64,000 nucleotides of DNA from NCBI RefSeq assembly GCF_950101795.1, contig NZ_CATNLZ010000035.1, positions 1 through 64,000 on the forward strand, written 5' to 3'. Below are positions 14,979 through 24,561 of the stretch, one piece after another. Within the stretch, counting starts at the first letter, position 1; the number at the start of each line of letters is the position of its first letter. A program made the position numbers and the translations under genes. Under the pieces are notes generated by a model. It was not told the origin of the DNA and did no database searches. It saw only the letters and a program-made list of their open reading frames with translations. Source of the DNA: Nocardioides sp. T2.26MG-1. Its GTDB lineage: Bacteria; Actinomycetota; Actinomycetes; Propionibacteriales; Nocardioidaceae.

Positions 14979-16610
14979 TCACAGCGGGATGTTCCCGTGC
15001 TTCTTCGCGGGAAGGCTCTCCCGCTTCGAGCGCAGCAGGCGCAGCGCGCGGACGATCTCGAGGCGGGTCTCGTGCGGGGCGATGACCGCGTCGATGTAGC
15101 CCCGCTCGGCCGCGATGTAGGGGTTGGCCAGCGTCATCTCGTACTCGTCGATGAGCGCGGCGCGGCGAGCCTCCACGTCGCCGCCCTCGGCCTCGACGGC
15201 CGCGAGCTCCTTGCGGTAGACGATGTTGGCCGCACCCTGGGCGCCCATGACCGCGATCTGGGCCGTGGGCCAGGCGACGTTGATGTCGGCACCGAGGTGC
15301 TTGGAGCCCATCACGTCGTAGGCGCCGCCGTAGGCCTTGCGGGTGATGATCGTGACCAGCGGGACGGTGGCCTCGGCGTAGGCGTAGATCAGCTTCGCGC
15401 CGCGCCGGATGATGCCGTTCCACTCCTGGTCGGTGCCGGGCAGGAAGCCGGGGACGTCGACGAAGGTCAGCACCGGGATGTTGAACGCGTCGCAGAAGCG
15501 CACGAACCGCGCGGCCTTCTCGGAGGCGTCGATGTCGAGCGTGCCCGCGAACTGCATCGGCTGGTTGGCGACCACGCCGACCGAGTGGCCCTCGACCCGG
15601 CCGAAGCCGACGACGATGTTGGGGGCGAACAGCTCCTGGACCTCGAGGAACTCCTGGTCGTCGAGCGAGGCCCGGATGACGTCGTGCATGTCGTAGGGCT
15701 GGTTCGGCGAGTCCGGGATGATCGCGTCGAGGCTGCGGTCGAGCTCGGTGAACTCGGTGTCCGCCGCCTCGTCGTACGCCGGGACCTCGTCGAGGTTGTT
15801 CTGCGGCAGGTAGGACAGCAGCGCCTTGACGTACTCGATCGCGTCCTCCTCGTCCGAGCCGAGGTAGTGGGCGTTGCCGGACTTGGTGTTGTGGGTGCGC
15901 GCGCCACCCAGGTCCTCCATCGACACGTCCTCGCCGGTGACGGTCTTGATCACGTCGGGACCGGTGATGAACATGTTGGAGGTGCCGTCGACCATCACCG
16001 TGAAGTCGGTGACAGCGGGTGAGTAGACGTGACCGCCGGCGCAGGAGCCCATGATCAGGCTGATCTGCGGGATCACGCCCGAGGCGTGCACGTTGCGCCG
16101 GAAGATCTCGCCGTACAGGCCGAGCGAGACGACGCCCTCCTGGATGCGGGCCCCGGCGCCCTCGTTGATGCCGATGATCGGGCAGCCGGTCTTGATCGCG
16201 AGGTCCATGACCTTGGTGATCTTCTCGCCGTACACCTCGCCGAGCGAGCCGCCGAACACGGTGAAGTCCTGGGAGAACACGCACACCTGGCGGCCGTCGA
16301 CGGTGCCGTAGCCGGTGATGACGCCGTCGCCGTAGGGCCGGTTCTTCTCCAGCCCGAACGCCGTCGACCGGTGCCGGGCCAGCTCGTCGAGCTCCACGAA
16401 GGACCCCTCGTCAAACAGCATGGCGATCCGCTCGCGGGCGGTCTTGCGGCCCTTCGCGTGCTGCTTCTCGACCGCCTTGGCCGACCCCGCGTGGACCGCC
16501 TCGTCGAGCCGCCGGTCGAGGTCGGCGATCTTGCCCGCGGTCGTGTGGATGTCGGGGGCTGCTCCTTCGCTGGTGGGCTCGCTGGCCGTCTCTGCCATCG
16601 GCTCTGCCAT
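14979..16610 (-). CDS. accD: Acyl-CoA (acetyl/propionyl-CoA) carboxylase carboxyltransferase beta subunit
   Basis: 543 residues, typical of AccD5/PccB. The enzyme transfers CO2 from carboxybiotin to acetyl- or propionyl-CoA for fatty acid synthesis and methylmalonyl-CoA. N-terminal half: [49 protein letters not shown] and the oxyanion glycines in [12 protein letters not shown]-terminal half: [19 protein letters not shown] and [19 protein letters not shown]. The ATG at 16610 is chosen because CTGGAG lies just upstream; a second ATG is at 16598. It is divergent from birA, whose product biotinylates this complex. The alpha subunit is not in the window. Confidence 0.95.
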   Translation of the reverse strand: MAEPMAETASEPTSEGAAPDIHTTAGKIADLDRRLDEAVHAGSAKAVEKQHAKGRKTARERIAMLFDEGSFVELDELARHRSTAFGLEKNRPYGDGVITGYGTVDGRQVCVFSQDFTVFGGSLGEVYGEKITKVMDLAIKTGCPIIGINEGAGARIQEGVVSLGLYGEIFRRNVHASGVIPQISLIMGSCAGGHVYSPAVTDFTVMVDGTSNMFITGPDVIKTVTGEDVSMEDLGGARTHNTKSGNAHYLGSDEEDAIEYVKALLSYLPQNNLDEVPAYDEAADTEFTELDRSLDAIIPDSPNQPYDMHDVIRASLDDQEFLEVQELFAPNIVVGFGRVEGHSVGVVANQPMQFAGTLDIDASEKAARFVRFCDAFNIPVLTFVDVPGFLPGTDQEWNGIIRRGAKLIYAYAEATVPLVTIITRKAYGGAYDVMGSKHLGADINVAWPTAQIAVMGAQGAANIVYRKELAAVEAEGGDVEARRAALIDEYEMTLANPYIAAERGYIDAVIAPHETRLEIVRALRLLRSKRESLPAKKHGNIPL

Positions 16611-16665
16611 TTCTCCAGGGCTCCTCAGTGGCGGGTGGTTGGGACCGTGGGTCAATGTAGTGCCC

Positions 16666-17499
16666 GTGACCCCCGACTCGGTGAGACGCCCATCACTCGA
16701 CCCAGCCCCGCTCGCGGAGCTCGCGCCCGATCTCGTCGTGGAGGTGCACGAGACCGCGACCTCCACCAACGCGGTCGCCGCCGAGCGCGCCCGGGAGGGC
16801 GCGGAGGAGGGCCTGGTCGTGGTCGCCGAGCACCAGACGGCGGGTCGCGGCCGCCTGGACCGCTCCTGGGAGACACCCGCGCGGTCCTCGTTGACCTTCT
16901 CGCTGCTGGTCCGCCCGACGGTGCCCGCGGCCGATTGGCCGTGGCTGCCGCTGCTCACCGGCTACACGGTCGCCAAGACCCTGCGCGCCGAGGGGTACGC
17001 CGCGGGCGTGAAGTGGCCCAACGACGTCCTGATCGGCGACCGCAAGTTGGTCGGCATCCTCGTCGAGCGGGTCGAGACCCCGGCCGGGCCGGCCGCGGTC
17101 CTCGGCGTCGGGCTGAACGTCACGCTCAACGAGGACGAGCTGCCCGTGCCCACCGCCACGTCGCTCGCGCTCGAGTCCGGGCAGGCGCCCGACCGCACCC
17201 ACCTGCTGGTCGAGCTGCTCCGGTCGCTGCGCGAGGCGTACGACGCCTGGCAGGCGGGCGGCGAGGACGCCACCGGGCGGCTGCGCTCGTCGTACGCCGC
17301 GGCCTGCGTCACCGTGGGCCGCGACGTGCGGGTCGACCTGCCCGGAGGCCGGGTGCTCACCGGCCGCGCCACCGGCATCGACGACGCCGGCCGGCTCGTG
17401 GTGCGCTCCGAGGACGGTGAGAGCGTCGTGGTCGGCGCGGGTGACGTGATCCATGTGCGGGCCCATGTGCGCCCCGCCACTTCCGGGCCCGAAGAGTGA
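16666..17499 (+). CDS. birA: Biotin--[acetyl-CoA-carboxylase] ligase
   Basis: 277 residues. It attaches biotin to the BCCP domain of acyl-CoA carboxylases using ATP. Signatures are [30 protein letters not shown] (biotinyl-AMP loop GRGRxxR), [30 protein letters not shown] and VLGVGLNV. There is no N-terminal helix-turn-helix, so it is a plain ligase and not the biotin-operon repressor. The GTG at 16666 sits 7 nt after CAATGT, a leaderless arrangement; an in-frame GTG at 16660 is possible. The divergent pairing with accD is common in actinobacteria. Confidence 0.92.
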   Translation: MTPDSVRRPSLDPAPLAELAPDLVVEVHETATSTNAVAAERAREGAEEGLVVVAEHQTAGRGRLDRSWETPARSSLTFSLLVRPTVPAADWPWLPLLTGYTVAKTLRAEGYAAGVKWPNDVLIGDRKLVGILVERVETPAGPAAVLGVGLNVTLNEDELPVPTATSLALESGQAPDRTHLLVELLRSLREAYDAWQAGGEDATGRLRSSYAAACVTVGRDVRVDLPGGRVLTGRATGIDDAGRLVVRSEDGESVVVGAGDVIHVRAHVRPATSGPEE

Positions 17500-17511
17500 C
17501 ATGATCGGCGC

Positions 17512-18015
17512 GTGGCCATCTCCCGCAAGCTGCTGAACGAGGGTGAGACCGTTGTCGTCGACACCCGCACCCACGTCAAGGCGCTGATCCTCCCCCTGCT
17601 GGTCCTCGTCGTCCTGCTCGCCGCCGGCACGTTCGTCCAGGTCCAGTGGGACCAGACGCTCGCCTACGTCGTGTGGGCGGTCGTCGCGGTCGGCATCGTG
17701 TGGTTCGTGCTGCGGCCGGCGATCATCTGGGCGACCGCGAGCTACACGTTCACCAACCGCCGGCTGATCACCCGCAGCGGCGTGTTCGTGCGCCGCGGCC
17801 ACGACATGCCGCTGGCGCGGATCAGCGACATCGCCTACGAGTTCGGGCTGATCGACCGGATGCTCGGCTGCGGCACGCTGATCATCTCCGACGCCAGCGA
17901 GCACGGGCAGATCCGGCTGCACGACATCCCGCGGGTCGAGGAGACCCAGCGCAAGGTCAACGCGATGCTCCAGAGCATCAACCACCCCACGGCGGGACAT
18001 GACGACGGCACCTGA
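17512..18015 (+). CDS. Bacterial PH-domain membrane protein
   Basis: 167 residues with two closely spaced N-terminal helices (about 24-44 and 52-70) and then a YdbT-type bacterial PH domain: YTFTNRRLITRSGVFVRRGH, LARISDIAYEFGLIDRML and CGTLIISDASEHG. Such proteins sit in the membrane with the PH domain in the cytoplasm; no reaction is known. The GTG start follows CATGAT by 6 nt. The 3' end overlaps the start of the cyclase gene by 17 bp, so the two are co-expressed and coupled. Confidence 0.85.
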   Translation: MAISRKLLNEGETVVVDTRTHVKALILPLLVLVVLLAAGTFVQVQWDQTLAYVVWAVVAVGIVWFVLRPAIIWATASYTFTNRRLITRSGVFVRRGHDMPLARISDIAYEFGLIDRMLGCGTLIISDASEHGQIRLHDIPRVEETQRKVNAMLQSINHPTAGHDDGT

Positions 18016-18991
18016 CGGCCCCGGGCCCAGCTCTGAGGACCTGGAGCGGGCCATCCTCGGTGAGAACCCCGTCTTCAACGCCCAGGAGGTCGCGGCCCGC
18101 ACCGGCGTGACGGTCGCGGAGGCGCGCCGGCTGTGGCGCGCCCTCGGCTTCCCCGAGCACGGCCTGGAGACCGCGTTCACCGACGCCGACGCCGACGCGC
18201 TCTCGACGCTGCTCGGCGTGGTCGCGTCCGGGGCCATCGACTTCGACATGGCGGTCAACCTCACCCGTGCCGTCGGGCAGACGATGGCCCGGCTCGCCGA
18301 CTGGGAGGTCGCGACCCTCGTCCACCGGGTCGAGGAGCTCGAGGCCGGCGACGAGGCGACCGGCAGCCGGATCGGCTCCGCGATCCGCCTCATCGACGAG
18401 ATCAACCTGCCCTTCGAGGAGCTGCTGGTCTACGTGTGGCGCCGCCACCTCGCCGCCGCCGTCGCGCGGGTCGAGGCGCTGCGCGCCAACGAGGAGGACC
18501 TCAACACCGTCCAGCTCACCGTCGGCTTCGCCGACATCGTCAGCTTCACCGCGCTCTCCAACCGGCTCAGCGAAGAGCGGATCGGCGACCTGGTCGAGCT
18601 CTTCGAGTCCCGGTGCAGCGACGTGGTCGCATCCCAGCGCGGCCGGGTGATCAAGAGCATCGGCGACTCGGTGCTGTTCGTGAACGACGACCCCGTCCGG
18701 GCCTACGACACGGCCGAGGGGATCATCAACGTGGTCGGGCGGGACTCCCGGATGCCCGACGTGCGGCTCGGCCTCGCCAGCGGCTCGGTCGTCATGCGGC
18801 TCGGCGACGTGTTCGGCCCGCCGGTCAACCTGGCCGCGCGGCTGACCGCGGTCGCCCGGCGCAACCGGATCATCATCGACTCCGCCACCGCGGAGCTCCT
18901 CCCGGCCGAGGAATTCGAGACCCGGACCCTGCCGGCCCGACCGGTGCGCGGCTTCGGCATCGTCGAGCCGGTGGCCGTCCGCCGCGCCTGA
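17999..18991 (+). CDS. Class III adenylate/guanylate cyclase domain protein
   Basis: 330 residues. Residues about 23-60 resemble a helix-turn-helix (FNAQEVAARTGVTVAEARRL then WRALGFPE). A helical segment links this to a class III cyclase domain at about 170-330. Metal-binding aspartates are in VGFADIVSFTALS and KSIGDSVLFVND. The GPPVNLAARLTAVAR region carries the transition-state Asn and Arg, and the K of KSIGD sits at the purine-recognition position. The catalytic set looks complete, so cyclic nucleotide synthesis is likely. The N-terminal domain is of the type found in one actinobacterial cyclase branch, with the cyclase soluble. It overlaps the PH-domain gene, which may recruit it to the membrane; that is inference. 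Confidence 0.85.
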   Translation: MTTAPDGPGPSSEDLERAILGENPVFNAQEVAARTGVTVAEARRLWRALGFPEHGLETAFTDADADALSTLLGVVASGAIDFDMAVNLTRAVGQTMARLADWEVATLVHRVEELEAGDEATGSRIGSAIRLIDEINLPFEELLVYVWRRHLAAAVARVEALRANEEDLNTVQLTVGFADIVSFTALSNRLSEERIGDLVELFESRCSDVVASQRGRVIKSIGDSVLFVNDDPVRAYDTAEGIINVVGRDSRMPDVRLGLASGSVVMRLGDVFGPPVNLAARLTAVARRNRIIIDSATAELLPAEEFETRTLPARPVRGFGIVEPVAVRRA

Positions 18992-19090
18992 ACGACCGCC
19001 CGTCGGGCCGTTCGCGCCGTCCACCGTCACCCGAAAGTAAAATTCCGCGATTAGCCCACCGGGGAGCCGGTGCGTTCCTACGGTGGGCAG

Positions 19091-19402
19091 ATGATCGAGG
19101 TGCAGGACATCCGGCTCGATCCGGTCTCGCGGCGGACCTGGCGTGGGGACCAGGAGATCATGCTCTCCCGCAAGGAGTTCGACCTGGTGCACGCCCTGAT
19201 GGAGCGCGCGGGGGACGTGGTCAGCCGGGACGACCTGATGCGCGAGGTCTGGCACACGACGTTCTGGACGTCCTCCAAGACCATCGACGTGCACCTGGGC
19301 TGGGTGCGCCGCAAGCTCGGCGACGACAGCCGGCACCCGCGCCTGATCACCACGATCCGCGGTGAGGGCCTGAGGTTCGAGACCGAGGACCACTCCCGCT
19401 GA
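19091..19402 (+). CDS. Stand-alone OmpR-type winged-helix protein
   Basis: 103 residues from the ATG at 19091; a GTG at 19070 would add seven. The whole protein is one winged-helix DNA-binding domain of the response-regulator class: EIMLSRKEFDLVHALMERAG, SRDDLMREVWHTTF, SKTIDVHLGWVRRKLGDD and LITTIRGEGLRFE. There is no receiver domain and no upstream remnant of one, so it is not obviously a broken response regulator. It may act as a constitutive or partner-controlled DNA-binding protein. It stands between the cyclase and purK and has an AT-richer stretch upstream (19035-19055). Confidence 0.8.
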   Translation: MIEVQDIRLDPVSRRTWRGDQEIMLSRKEFDLVHALMERAGDVVSRDDLMREVWHTTFWTSSKTIDVHLGWVRRKLGDDSRHPRLITTIRGEGLRFETEDHSR

Positions 19403-19425
19403 CAGCGGTCGTCTAGAGTTCCGGC

Positions 19426-20655
19426 GTGCCCAGCCCCGCTCCGACCCTCGCCGTGATCGGCGGCGGGCAGCTGGCCCGGATGATGGCCGCGCCCGCCAAC
19501 GCGCTCGGCCTCCCGCTGCGCCTGCTCGCCGAGGGCGAGGGCGTCTCGGCCGCGCAGGTCATCCCCGACCACCTGGTCGGCGACTACCGCGACCTCGCCA
19601 CCCTCCGCCAGGTCACCGACGGCTGCCCGGTGGTCACCTTCGACCACGAGCACGTCCCCACCGAGCACCTGCACGCGCTCGAGGAGCACGGCGTCGCGGT
19701 GCGGCCGGGCCCGCACGCGCTGGTGCACGCCCAGGACAAGGCGGTGATGCGCGAGCGGCTCGCCGAGCTCGACGTCCCGTGCCCGCGGAACGCCGTGGTC
19801 ACGACCGTCGCCGACGTGGAGGCCTTCGGGTTCCCGTGCGTGCTGAAGACCTCCCGCGGCGGCTACGACGGCAAGGGCGTGTGGTTCGTGCGCTCCGCCG
19901 GCGACTGCGAGGAGCCGTTCCGGGCCGCGTCCGAGGCTGAGGTGCGCCTGCTCGCCGAGGAGCTGGTCGAGTTCCGCCGTGAGCTGTCCGCGCTCGTGGT
20001 GCGCGCGCCGAGCGGGCAGGCCGCGGCGTACCCGGTCGTCGCCTCCACCCAGGTCGACGGGATCTGCCGCGAGGTGATCGCCCCCGCTCCGGACCTGGAC
20101 CCCGAGCTCGCCGGGCAGGCGCAGGAGATCGCGCTGCGCATCGCCGGTGCGCTCGACGTCACCGGCGTCCTCGCCGTGGAGCTGTTCGAGACCCGCGACG
20201 GGCGGGTGCTGGTCAACGAGCTCGCGATGCGCCCGCACAACACCGGCCACTGGACCCAGGACGGCGCGGTGACCTCGCAGTTCGAGAACCACCTGCGTGC
20301 GGTGATGGACCTGCCGCTGGGGTCGCCGGCGCCCCGGGCGCGCTGGACGGTGATGGTGAACATCCTCGGCAGCGACGACACCACGATCGGCCGGCTGTAC
20401 GACGGCTACCCGCACGCGCTCGCCCGCGACCCGCTGCTGCGGGTGCACCTGTACGGCAAGGAGCTGCGCCCGGGCCGCAAGGTCGGCCACGTCAACGCCT
20501 ACGGCGACGATCTCGACGACTGTCTCGAGCGCGCGCGGCACGCCGCCGCGTGGTTCCGCGGAGACCTCGGCAACGAGAGTGAGATACCCGGGGGCTCCGC
20601 CCCCGTGGACCCCCGACTGGGGGCTAGGCCCCCAGACCCCCGGAAGGACGGCTGA
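19426..20655 (+). CDS. purK: 5-(carboxyamino)imidazole ribonucleotide synthase
   Basis: 409 residues. The ATP-grasp enzyme makes N5-CAIR from AIR, bicarbonate and ATP in purine biosynthesis. Seen are the N-terminal [66 protein letters not shown] and [14 protein letters not shown]. The GTG start follows TAGAGT by 6 nt. The last roughly 20 residues, rich in Pro, Gly and Arg, are encoded by two nested GC palindromes (20588-20643) and look like an add-on to the normal C-terminus. The stop overlaps the purE ATG (TGATG), coupling the two steps. Confidence 0.95.
   Translation: MPSPAPTLAVIGGGQLARMMAAPANALGLPLRLLAEGEGVSAAQVIPDHLVGDYRDLATLRQVTDGCPVVTFDHEHVPTEHLHALEEHGVAVRPGPHALVHAQDKAVMRERLAELDVPCPRNAVVTTVADVEAFGFPCVLKTSRGGYDGKGVWFVRSAGDCEEPFRAASEAEVRLLAEELVEFRRELSALVVRAPSGQAAAYPVVASTQVDGICREVIAPAPDLDPELAGQAQEIALRIAGALDVTGVLAVELFETRDGRVLVNELAMRPHNTGHWTQDGAVTSQFENHLRAVMDLPLGSPAPRARWTVMVNILGSDDTTIGRLYDGYPHALARDPLLRVHLYGKELRPGRKVGHVNAYGDDLDDCLERARHAAAWFRGDLGNESEIPGGSAPVDPRLGARPPDPRKDG
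20588..20643. repeat. Nested GC palindromes inside the 3' end of purK
   Basis: GGGGGC-TCC-GCCCCC (20590-20604) and CTGGGGGC-TAG-GCCCCCAG (20617-20635) lie side by side. They are enclosed by CCGGGGG (20588-20594), which can pair with CCCCCGG (20637-20643). They are read in frame as the last codons of purK and end 12 nt before the purE ATG, so they could fold in the mRNA at the purE start. The GGGGGCTCCGCCCCC type of word is common as a dispersed repeat in high-GC actinobacteria. Confidence 0.7.
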
Positions 20656-21167
20656 TGAACCCTCAGGTCGGGATCGTGATGGGGTCGGACTCCGACTGGC
20701 CGGTGATGAAGGCGGCCGCGGAGGCGCTCGCGGAGTTCGACATCGCCTACGAGGCCGACGTCGTCTCGGCGCACCGGATGCCGGAGGAGATGCTGGCCTA
20801 CGGGCGCGAGGCCGCGGGCCGCGGCCTCGCGGTGATCATCGCGGGCGCCGGGGGCGCCGCGCACCTGCCGGGCATGCTCGCCTCGGTGACCCCGCTGCCG
20901 GTGATCGGCGTACCGGTGCCGCTGAAGAACCTCGACGGTCTCGACTCGCTGCTCTCGATCGTGCAGATGCCTGCCGGCGTGCCGGTCGCGACCGTTGCTG
21001 TCGGCGGGGCGCGCAACGCCGGCCTGCTCGCCGTCCGCATCCTCGCCGCCGCCGACCCCGGGCTGCAGGAGCGGATGCGGGCGTTCCAGGCCGAGCTGCG
21101 TGCGACGGCCCAACAGAAGGGCGAGGCGGTCCGCAGCGACCGCCCCGGCCGGCGCCTCGGGTTCTAG
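20655..21167 (+). CDS. purE: N5-carboxyaminoimidazole ribonucleotide mutase
   Basis: 170 residues. It converts N5-CAIR to CAIR, the step after PurK. Class I PurE motifs are intact: [35 protein letters not shown] (catalytic His), [25 protein letters not shown] and [14 protein letters not shown]. The ATG overlaps the purK stop. The C-terminal 15 residues are basic and specific. It is convergent with the hybrid kinase gene that ends 61 bp later. Confidence 0.95.
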   Translation: MNPQVGIVMGSDSDWPVMKAAAEALAEFDIAYEADVVSAHRMPEEMLAYGREAAGRGLAVIIAGAGGAAHLPGMLASVTPLPVIGVPVPLKNLDGLDSLLSIVQMPAGVPVATVAVGGARNAGLLAVRILAAADPGLQERMRAFQAELRATAQQKGEAVRSDRPGRRLGF

Positions 21168-21228
21168 CGGTCCTCCACCTGACCGTCGCCCCAGACCCGA
21201 GCACCGCCGAGCCGCAGCGTCGCGTCGG

Positions 21229-23829
21229 TCAGGAGGCCGTTCCTCCCGGGGGGTCCTCGAGTCGCTCGAGCACCCGGTCCTCGAGGCCGGTCGGGTCGAC
21301 CCGGTCCTTGGTGATGAACTCGGTCCGGCCCAGCGTCAGCAGGGGACGGTCGGCCGGCTCCACCTCGGCTGCGCTGTAGACGATGAGGTCGACGGCGGCG
21401 GTGCGCGGATCGCGGCGCAGCTCGCTCACCACGGCGTACCCGCTGCCGCTCGAGGGCCCGAGATCGAGGTCGAGCAGGACCACCCGGGGGTGCACCTCGC
21501 GCGCCAGGCGGACGGCGTCGCCGGCCCCCACGGCGCGGACGACGGGCACGGCGTGCCCGGTCAGCAGGGTGGTGAGAACGTCGGCCACCTCGTCGTCGTC
21601 CGTGACGAGGAGCACGGTGCCCCGCCCGGCCCGACCGCCGGCGGGCCGGTGGCGCGATGTGGCGTGGTGGCCGGGACCCCTCCGGCTCGCCGCCGGGAGG
21701 GTGAACGTGACGGTCGTGCCGGAGCCCGGCGCGCTCTCGGCCCAGATCCGGCCGCCGTGGCCCTCCACGATCCCGCGGCAGATCGCCAGACCGAGACCGG
21801 TGCCGCCCTTCTGACGCGCGTCGGAGGAGTCGACCTGGTCGAACCGCTGGAAGACCGACTCCACCTGGTCCGCGGGGATGCCTCGTCCCTGGTCGCGGAC
21901 CCGGAAGACGACCTGGCCGTCCTCGGCGGCCGCGTCGAGGACGACGGTCTGCCCCTCGGTGGAGAACGTGATCGCGTTGCTGAGCAGGTTGGTGAGCGTC
22001 TGCACGATGCGGTCGGCGTCGACCAGCACCCGGCCGGCGCTCGGCGCCACCCGGAGTCGGACTCCGGTCGAGAGGGCCTGGCCGGCCATCTCGGTCACCG
22101 CGCGGGACAGCAGCTCCTCGGCGGCGATCGACGCGATGTCCATCGGCTGATGGCCCGCCTCGATCCGCTCGAGGTCCAAGAAGTCGTTGATCAGGCGGGT
22201 CAGCCGTTCGCTGCTCTCCAGGGCGATCCTGGTCATCGAGCGGGCCCGGGGTGAGAGCTCGCCGAGCACGCCGCTCGCCAGCAGTCCCAGGGAGCCGCGG
22301 ATCGAGGTGAGCGGGGTGCGCAGCTCGTGGCTGACCACGGAGATGAACTCGTTCTTCATCCGATCGACGTCGCGCCGCTCGGTGACGTCGCGGAACACGA
22401 CCACGGCGCCGCGCACGACCTGGTCGTCGGGGGGACCCTCGAGCTGTGGGCTCGCGGTGATCTCGACCGGGAAGCTCGAGCCGTCACACCGGACGTACAC
22501 GTCCTCCTCCGCGAACGTGTTGATACCGGAGCCGATGGCCTCGGCGATGTAGCAGCCCTCGTAGGGGTAGGCGAGGCCGTCCTCCGCAGGGGCGTGGAAG
22601 ACGTCGTGCGCCGAGCGGCCGAGAAGGTCCTCCGCGGCGTACCCGAGAGCGTCCGCGCCGGACGGGTTGACGAACGTGATCAGGCCCGCGGCGTCCACGC
22701 CGTAGATGCCGTCGCCCACGGACGTGAGCAGCACCTCGGTCTGCCGGGCCAGCCGCCGCAGGTCGGCGGTCTGCTCGCTCACCCGCTGCTCCAGCCCGCG
22801 CCGCAGCGCGTTGTTGTCCCGGGTCAGCACGATCTGGCGGCCGGCGGCGGCGATCGCGACCAGCATCCACAGCACCGCGGTGGAGGGGCTCAGTCGCTCC
22901 TGGCTGCCGGAGACCACCTGGATGCCGGCGGCGACCAGCAGCACGAGGTAGACGAACGCGGTGTCGCGCACGTCGGTGGCGGTCCCCGAGCCGTGCGGGA
23001 CATCGACCTCCGTGCTGGGGTACCACGCCGCGAGGGCGAGCAGTGCGTAGCCGACCATCCAGCCGAGGTCGAGCGGCGTCCCGAACTCGAAGTCCTCCTG
23101 CGCGACGAGCACCGCGAAGGGGAGGTCGGCGAGGGCGTAGGCGAGGAAGCCCAGCGCGAGCAGCGCCAGCGCCTGACGGTCCGAGCCGCGGGCCCGCAGG
23201 AGGAGCAGGATGCCGACCACGACCAGCACCACGTCGAGCACCGGGATCAGCAGCGTCGTGAGCTGGGAGGCGAGCCCGCCCCTGGTCTGCTCGAGCAGCT
23301 CGTCGTAGACCAGCGTGGAGGCGATGATCAGCACGGCGCCGCCGACCACCAGCCCGTCGAGGCTGATCACGACCAGGTCGACGCCGCGGCGGCGCACGCT
23401 CGGGAAACCGAGCACGCCGGCGATGCACAGGCCGAGAGCGGCGGTGATGGCGAGGTCGCTGAAGGCGCTCGGCGAGGTGACCGGGTCGGACCCGGTCGCG
23501 GTGGCCCACACGTTGCCGGTGATCGCGACCAGCGCGCCCGTCATGATCAGCAGCCAGGACCGTCGCCGCCGGCCGACGGTCTGCCGGGCGCGCAGCCAGC
23601 ACGAGACCGCGAGGAAGGCCCCGCTGGCGACCAGGCCGAGCCCGCTCGTGAGCTCCCGCGCGTCCTGACCGACCAGTGCGGGCTGGAGCAGCGCGGCGAG
23701 CACGGCGAGCACCGCCACGATGAGCGGCAGCACGGCGAGGAACTGCCGTTGCTGCCGCTCGAGCGATTGCTGCATGTGGGCCCCGAGAGATTCGTCGAAA
23801 CCGGGATCGGTCCCGACCCCGGCCCTCAT
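21229..23829 (-). CDS. Hybrid sensor histidine kinase: membrane sensor, PAS, kinase and receiver
   Basis: 866 residues. About nine membrane helices (31-340) are followed by a short coiled coil, then a PAS domain (about 365-490, VGDGIYGVDAAGLITFVNPS). The HisKA motif is VSHELRTPLTSIRGSLGLL with the phospho-histidine. The ATPase domain shows VQTLTNLLSNAITFS, RVRDQGRGIPAD and GGTGLGLAICRGIV. The C-terminal receiver (about 745-860) has acidic LVTDDDEV, Asp in VVLLDLDLG and Lys in FITKDRV. It starts 6 bp after the stop of the NarL-type regulator, so it is the last gene of the D-Ala-D-X run. An alternative ATG at 23775 would drop 18 residues. The signal and output are unknown; the receiver may pass phosphate on or dampen the kinase. 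Confidence 0.9.
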   Translation of the reverse strand: MRAGVGTDPGFDESLGAHMQQSLERQQRQFLAVLPLIVAVLAVLAALLQPALVGQDARELTSGLGLVASGAFLAVSCWLRARQTVGRRRRSWLLIMTGALVAITGNVWATATGSDPVTSPSAFSDLAITAALGLCIAGVLGFPSVRRRGVDLVVISLDGLVVGGAVLIIASTLVYDELLEQTRGGLASQLTTLLIPVLDVVLVVVGILLLLRARGSDRQALALLALGFLAYALADLPFAVLVAQEDFEFGTPLDLGWMVGYALLALAAWYPSTEVDVPHGSGTATDVRDTAFVYLVLLVAAGIQVVSGSQERLSPSTAVLWMLVAIAAAGRQIVLTRDNNALRRGLEQRVSEQTADLRRLARQTEVLLTSVGDGIYGVDAAGLITFVNPSGADALGYAAEDLLGRSAHDVFHAPAEDGLAYPYEGCYIAEAIGSGINTFAEEDVYVRCDGSSFPVEITASPQLEGPPDDQVVRGAVVVFRDVTERRDVDRMKNEFISVVSHELRTPLTSIRGSLGLLASGVLGELSPRARSMTRIALESSERLTRLINDFLDLERIEAGHQPMDIASIAAEELLSRAVTEMAGQALSTGVRLRVAPSAGRVLVDADRIVQTLTNLLSNAITFSTEGQTVVLDAAAEDGQVVFRVRDQGRGIPADQVESVFQRFDQVDSSDARQKGGTGLGLAICRGIVEGHGGRIWAESAPGSGTTVTFTLPAASRRGPGHHATSRHRPAGGRAGRGTVLLVTDDDEVADVLTTLLTGHAVPVVRAVGAGDAVRLAREVHPRVVLLDLDLGPSSGSGYAVVSELRRDPRTAAVDLIVYSAAEVEPADRPLLTLGRTEFITKDRVDPTGLEDRVLERLEDPPGGTAS

Positions 23830-23835
23830 TGTCGC

Positions 23836-24561
23836 CTAGGAGACGGCTCCCGGTTCGGTCCCCGGGTCCGCGGCCGGCCCGACCAGCCCGTGCTCGTGGG
23901 CGAACACCACGATCTGCACGCGGTCGCGCAGGCCGAGCTTGCGCAGGATCGCGCCCACGTGCGTCTTGACCGTCGACTCGCTGGCGAACACCTGGCCGGC
24001 GATCTCGGTGTTCGACAGGCCGTGGGCGACCGCGGCGAAGACCTCGCGCTCCTTGTCGGTCAGGCCCAGGTACGCCGGCGGCGTGGGCGTTCGGCTGCGG
24101 AACTGCCCGTCGAGCAGCGTCGAGAGGTCCTGGGGCGCGAGCACCGCGTTGCCGGCGTACACCGTGCGGATCGCGTCGGCCAGCATCACTGGGGTGGTGC
24201 CCTTGAGCAGGAAGCCGCTCGCGCCGTAGCGGATCGCGGTCGCGGCCCGGTCGTCGAGGTTGAAGGTCGTGAGCACGACCACGCGCACCGGCCGATCGCG
24301 TCGCGCGGCGCGGTCGGGCAGGAAGATCTGGCGGGTCGCCTCGACCCCGTCCATCTCCGGCATCCGGATGTCCATCAGCACCACGTCTGGCTCGAGCTCC
24401 TCGACGAGTGCCACGGCCTCCAGCCCGTCGGCCGCGGCACCGACGACCTCCATGCCGTCCTGGGCGTCGACGATCACCCGCACGCCCTCGCGGAACAGCT
24501 CCTGATCGTCGACGAGCAGCACCCGGATCGCGGGTGCCGACTCCGGCTCCGGTGCGGTCAC
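23836..24561 (-). CDS. NarL/FixJ-type response regulator
   Basis: 241 residues. The receiver (about 10-130) shows RVLLVDDQELFREGVR, the phospho-acceptor Asp in VVLMDIRMPEMDG, Thr in VVLTTFN and Lys in FLLKGTTP. The LuxR-type helix-turn-helix (about 165-230) shows LTDKEREVFAAVAHGLSNTE and SESTVKTHVGAILRKLGL. The GTG start overlaps the stop of the kinase gene by GTGA, so the pair is a cognate two-component system. It sits in the same run as the VanX-like, alanine racemase and ligase genes and is the natural candidate to control them. Known VanR proteins are OmpR type, so this differs. Confidence 0.93.
   Translation of the reverse strand: MTAPEPESAPAIRVLLVDDQELFREGVRVIVDAQDGMEVVGAAADGLEAVALVEELEPDVVLMDIRMPEMDGVEATRQIFLPDRAARRDRPVRVVVLTTFNLDDRAATAIRYGASGFLLKGTTPVMLADAIRTVYAGNAVLAPQDLSTLLDGQFRSRTPTPPAYLGLTDKEREVFAAVAHGLSNTEIAGQVFASESTVKTHVGAILRKLGLRDRVQIVVFAHEHGLVGPAADPGTEPGAVS

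Noticed and set aside
19091-19402. Lone winged helix as a broken response regulator
   Set aside because: No receiver remnant in any frame upstream and the domain is complete, so it is kept as an intact small gene.
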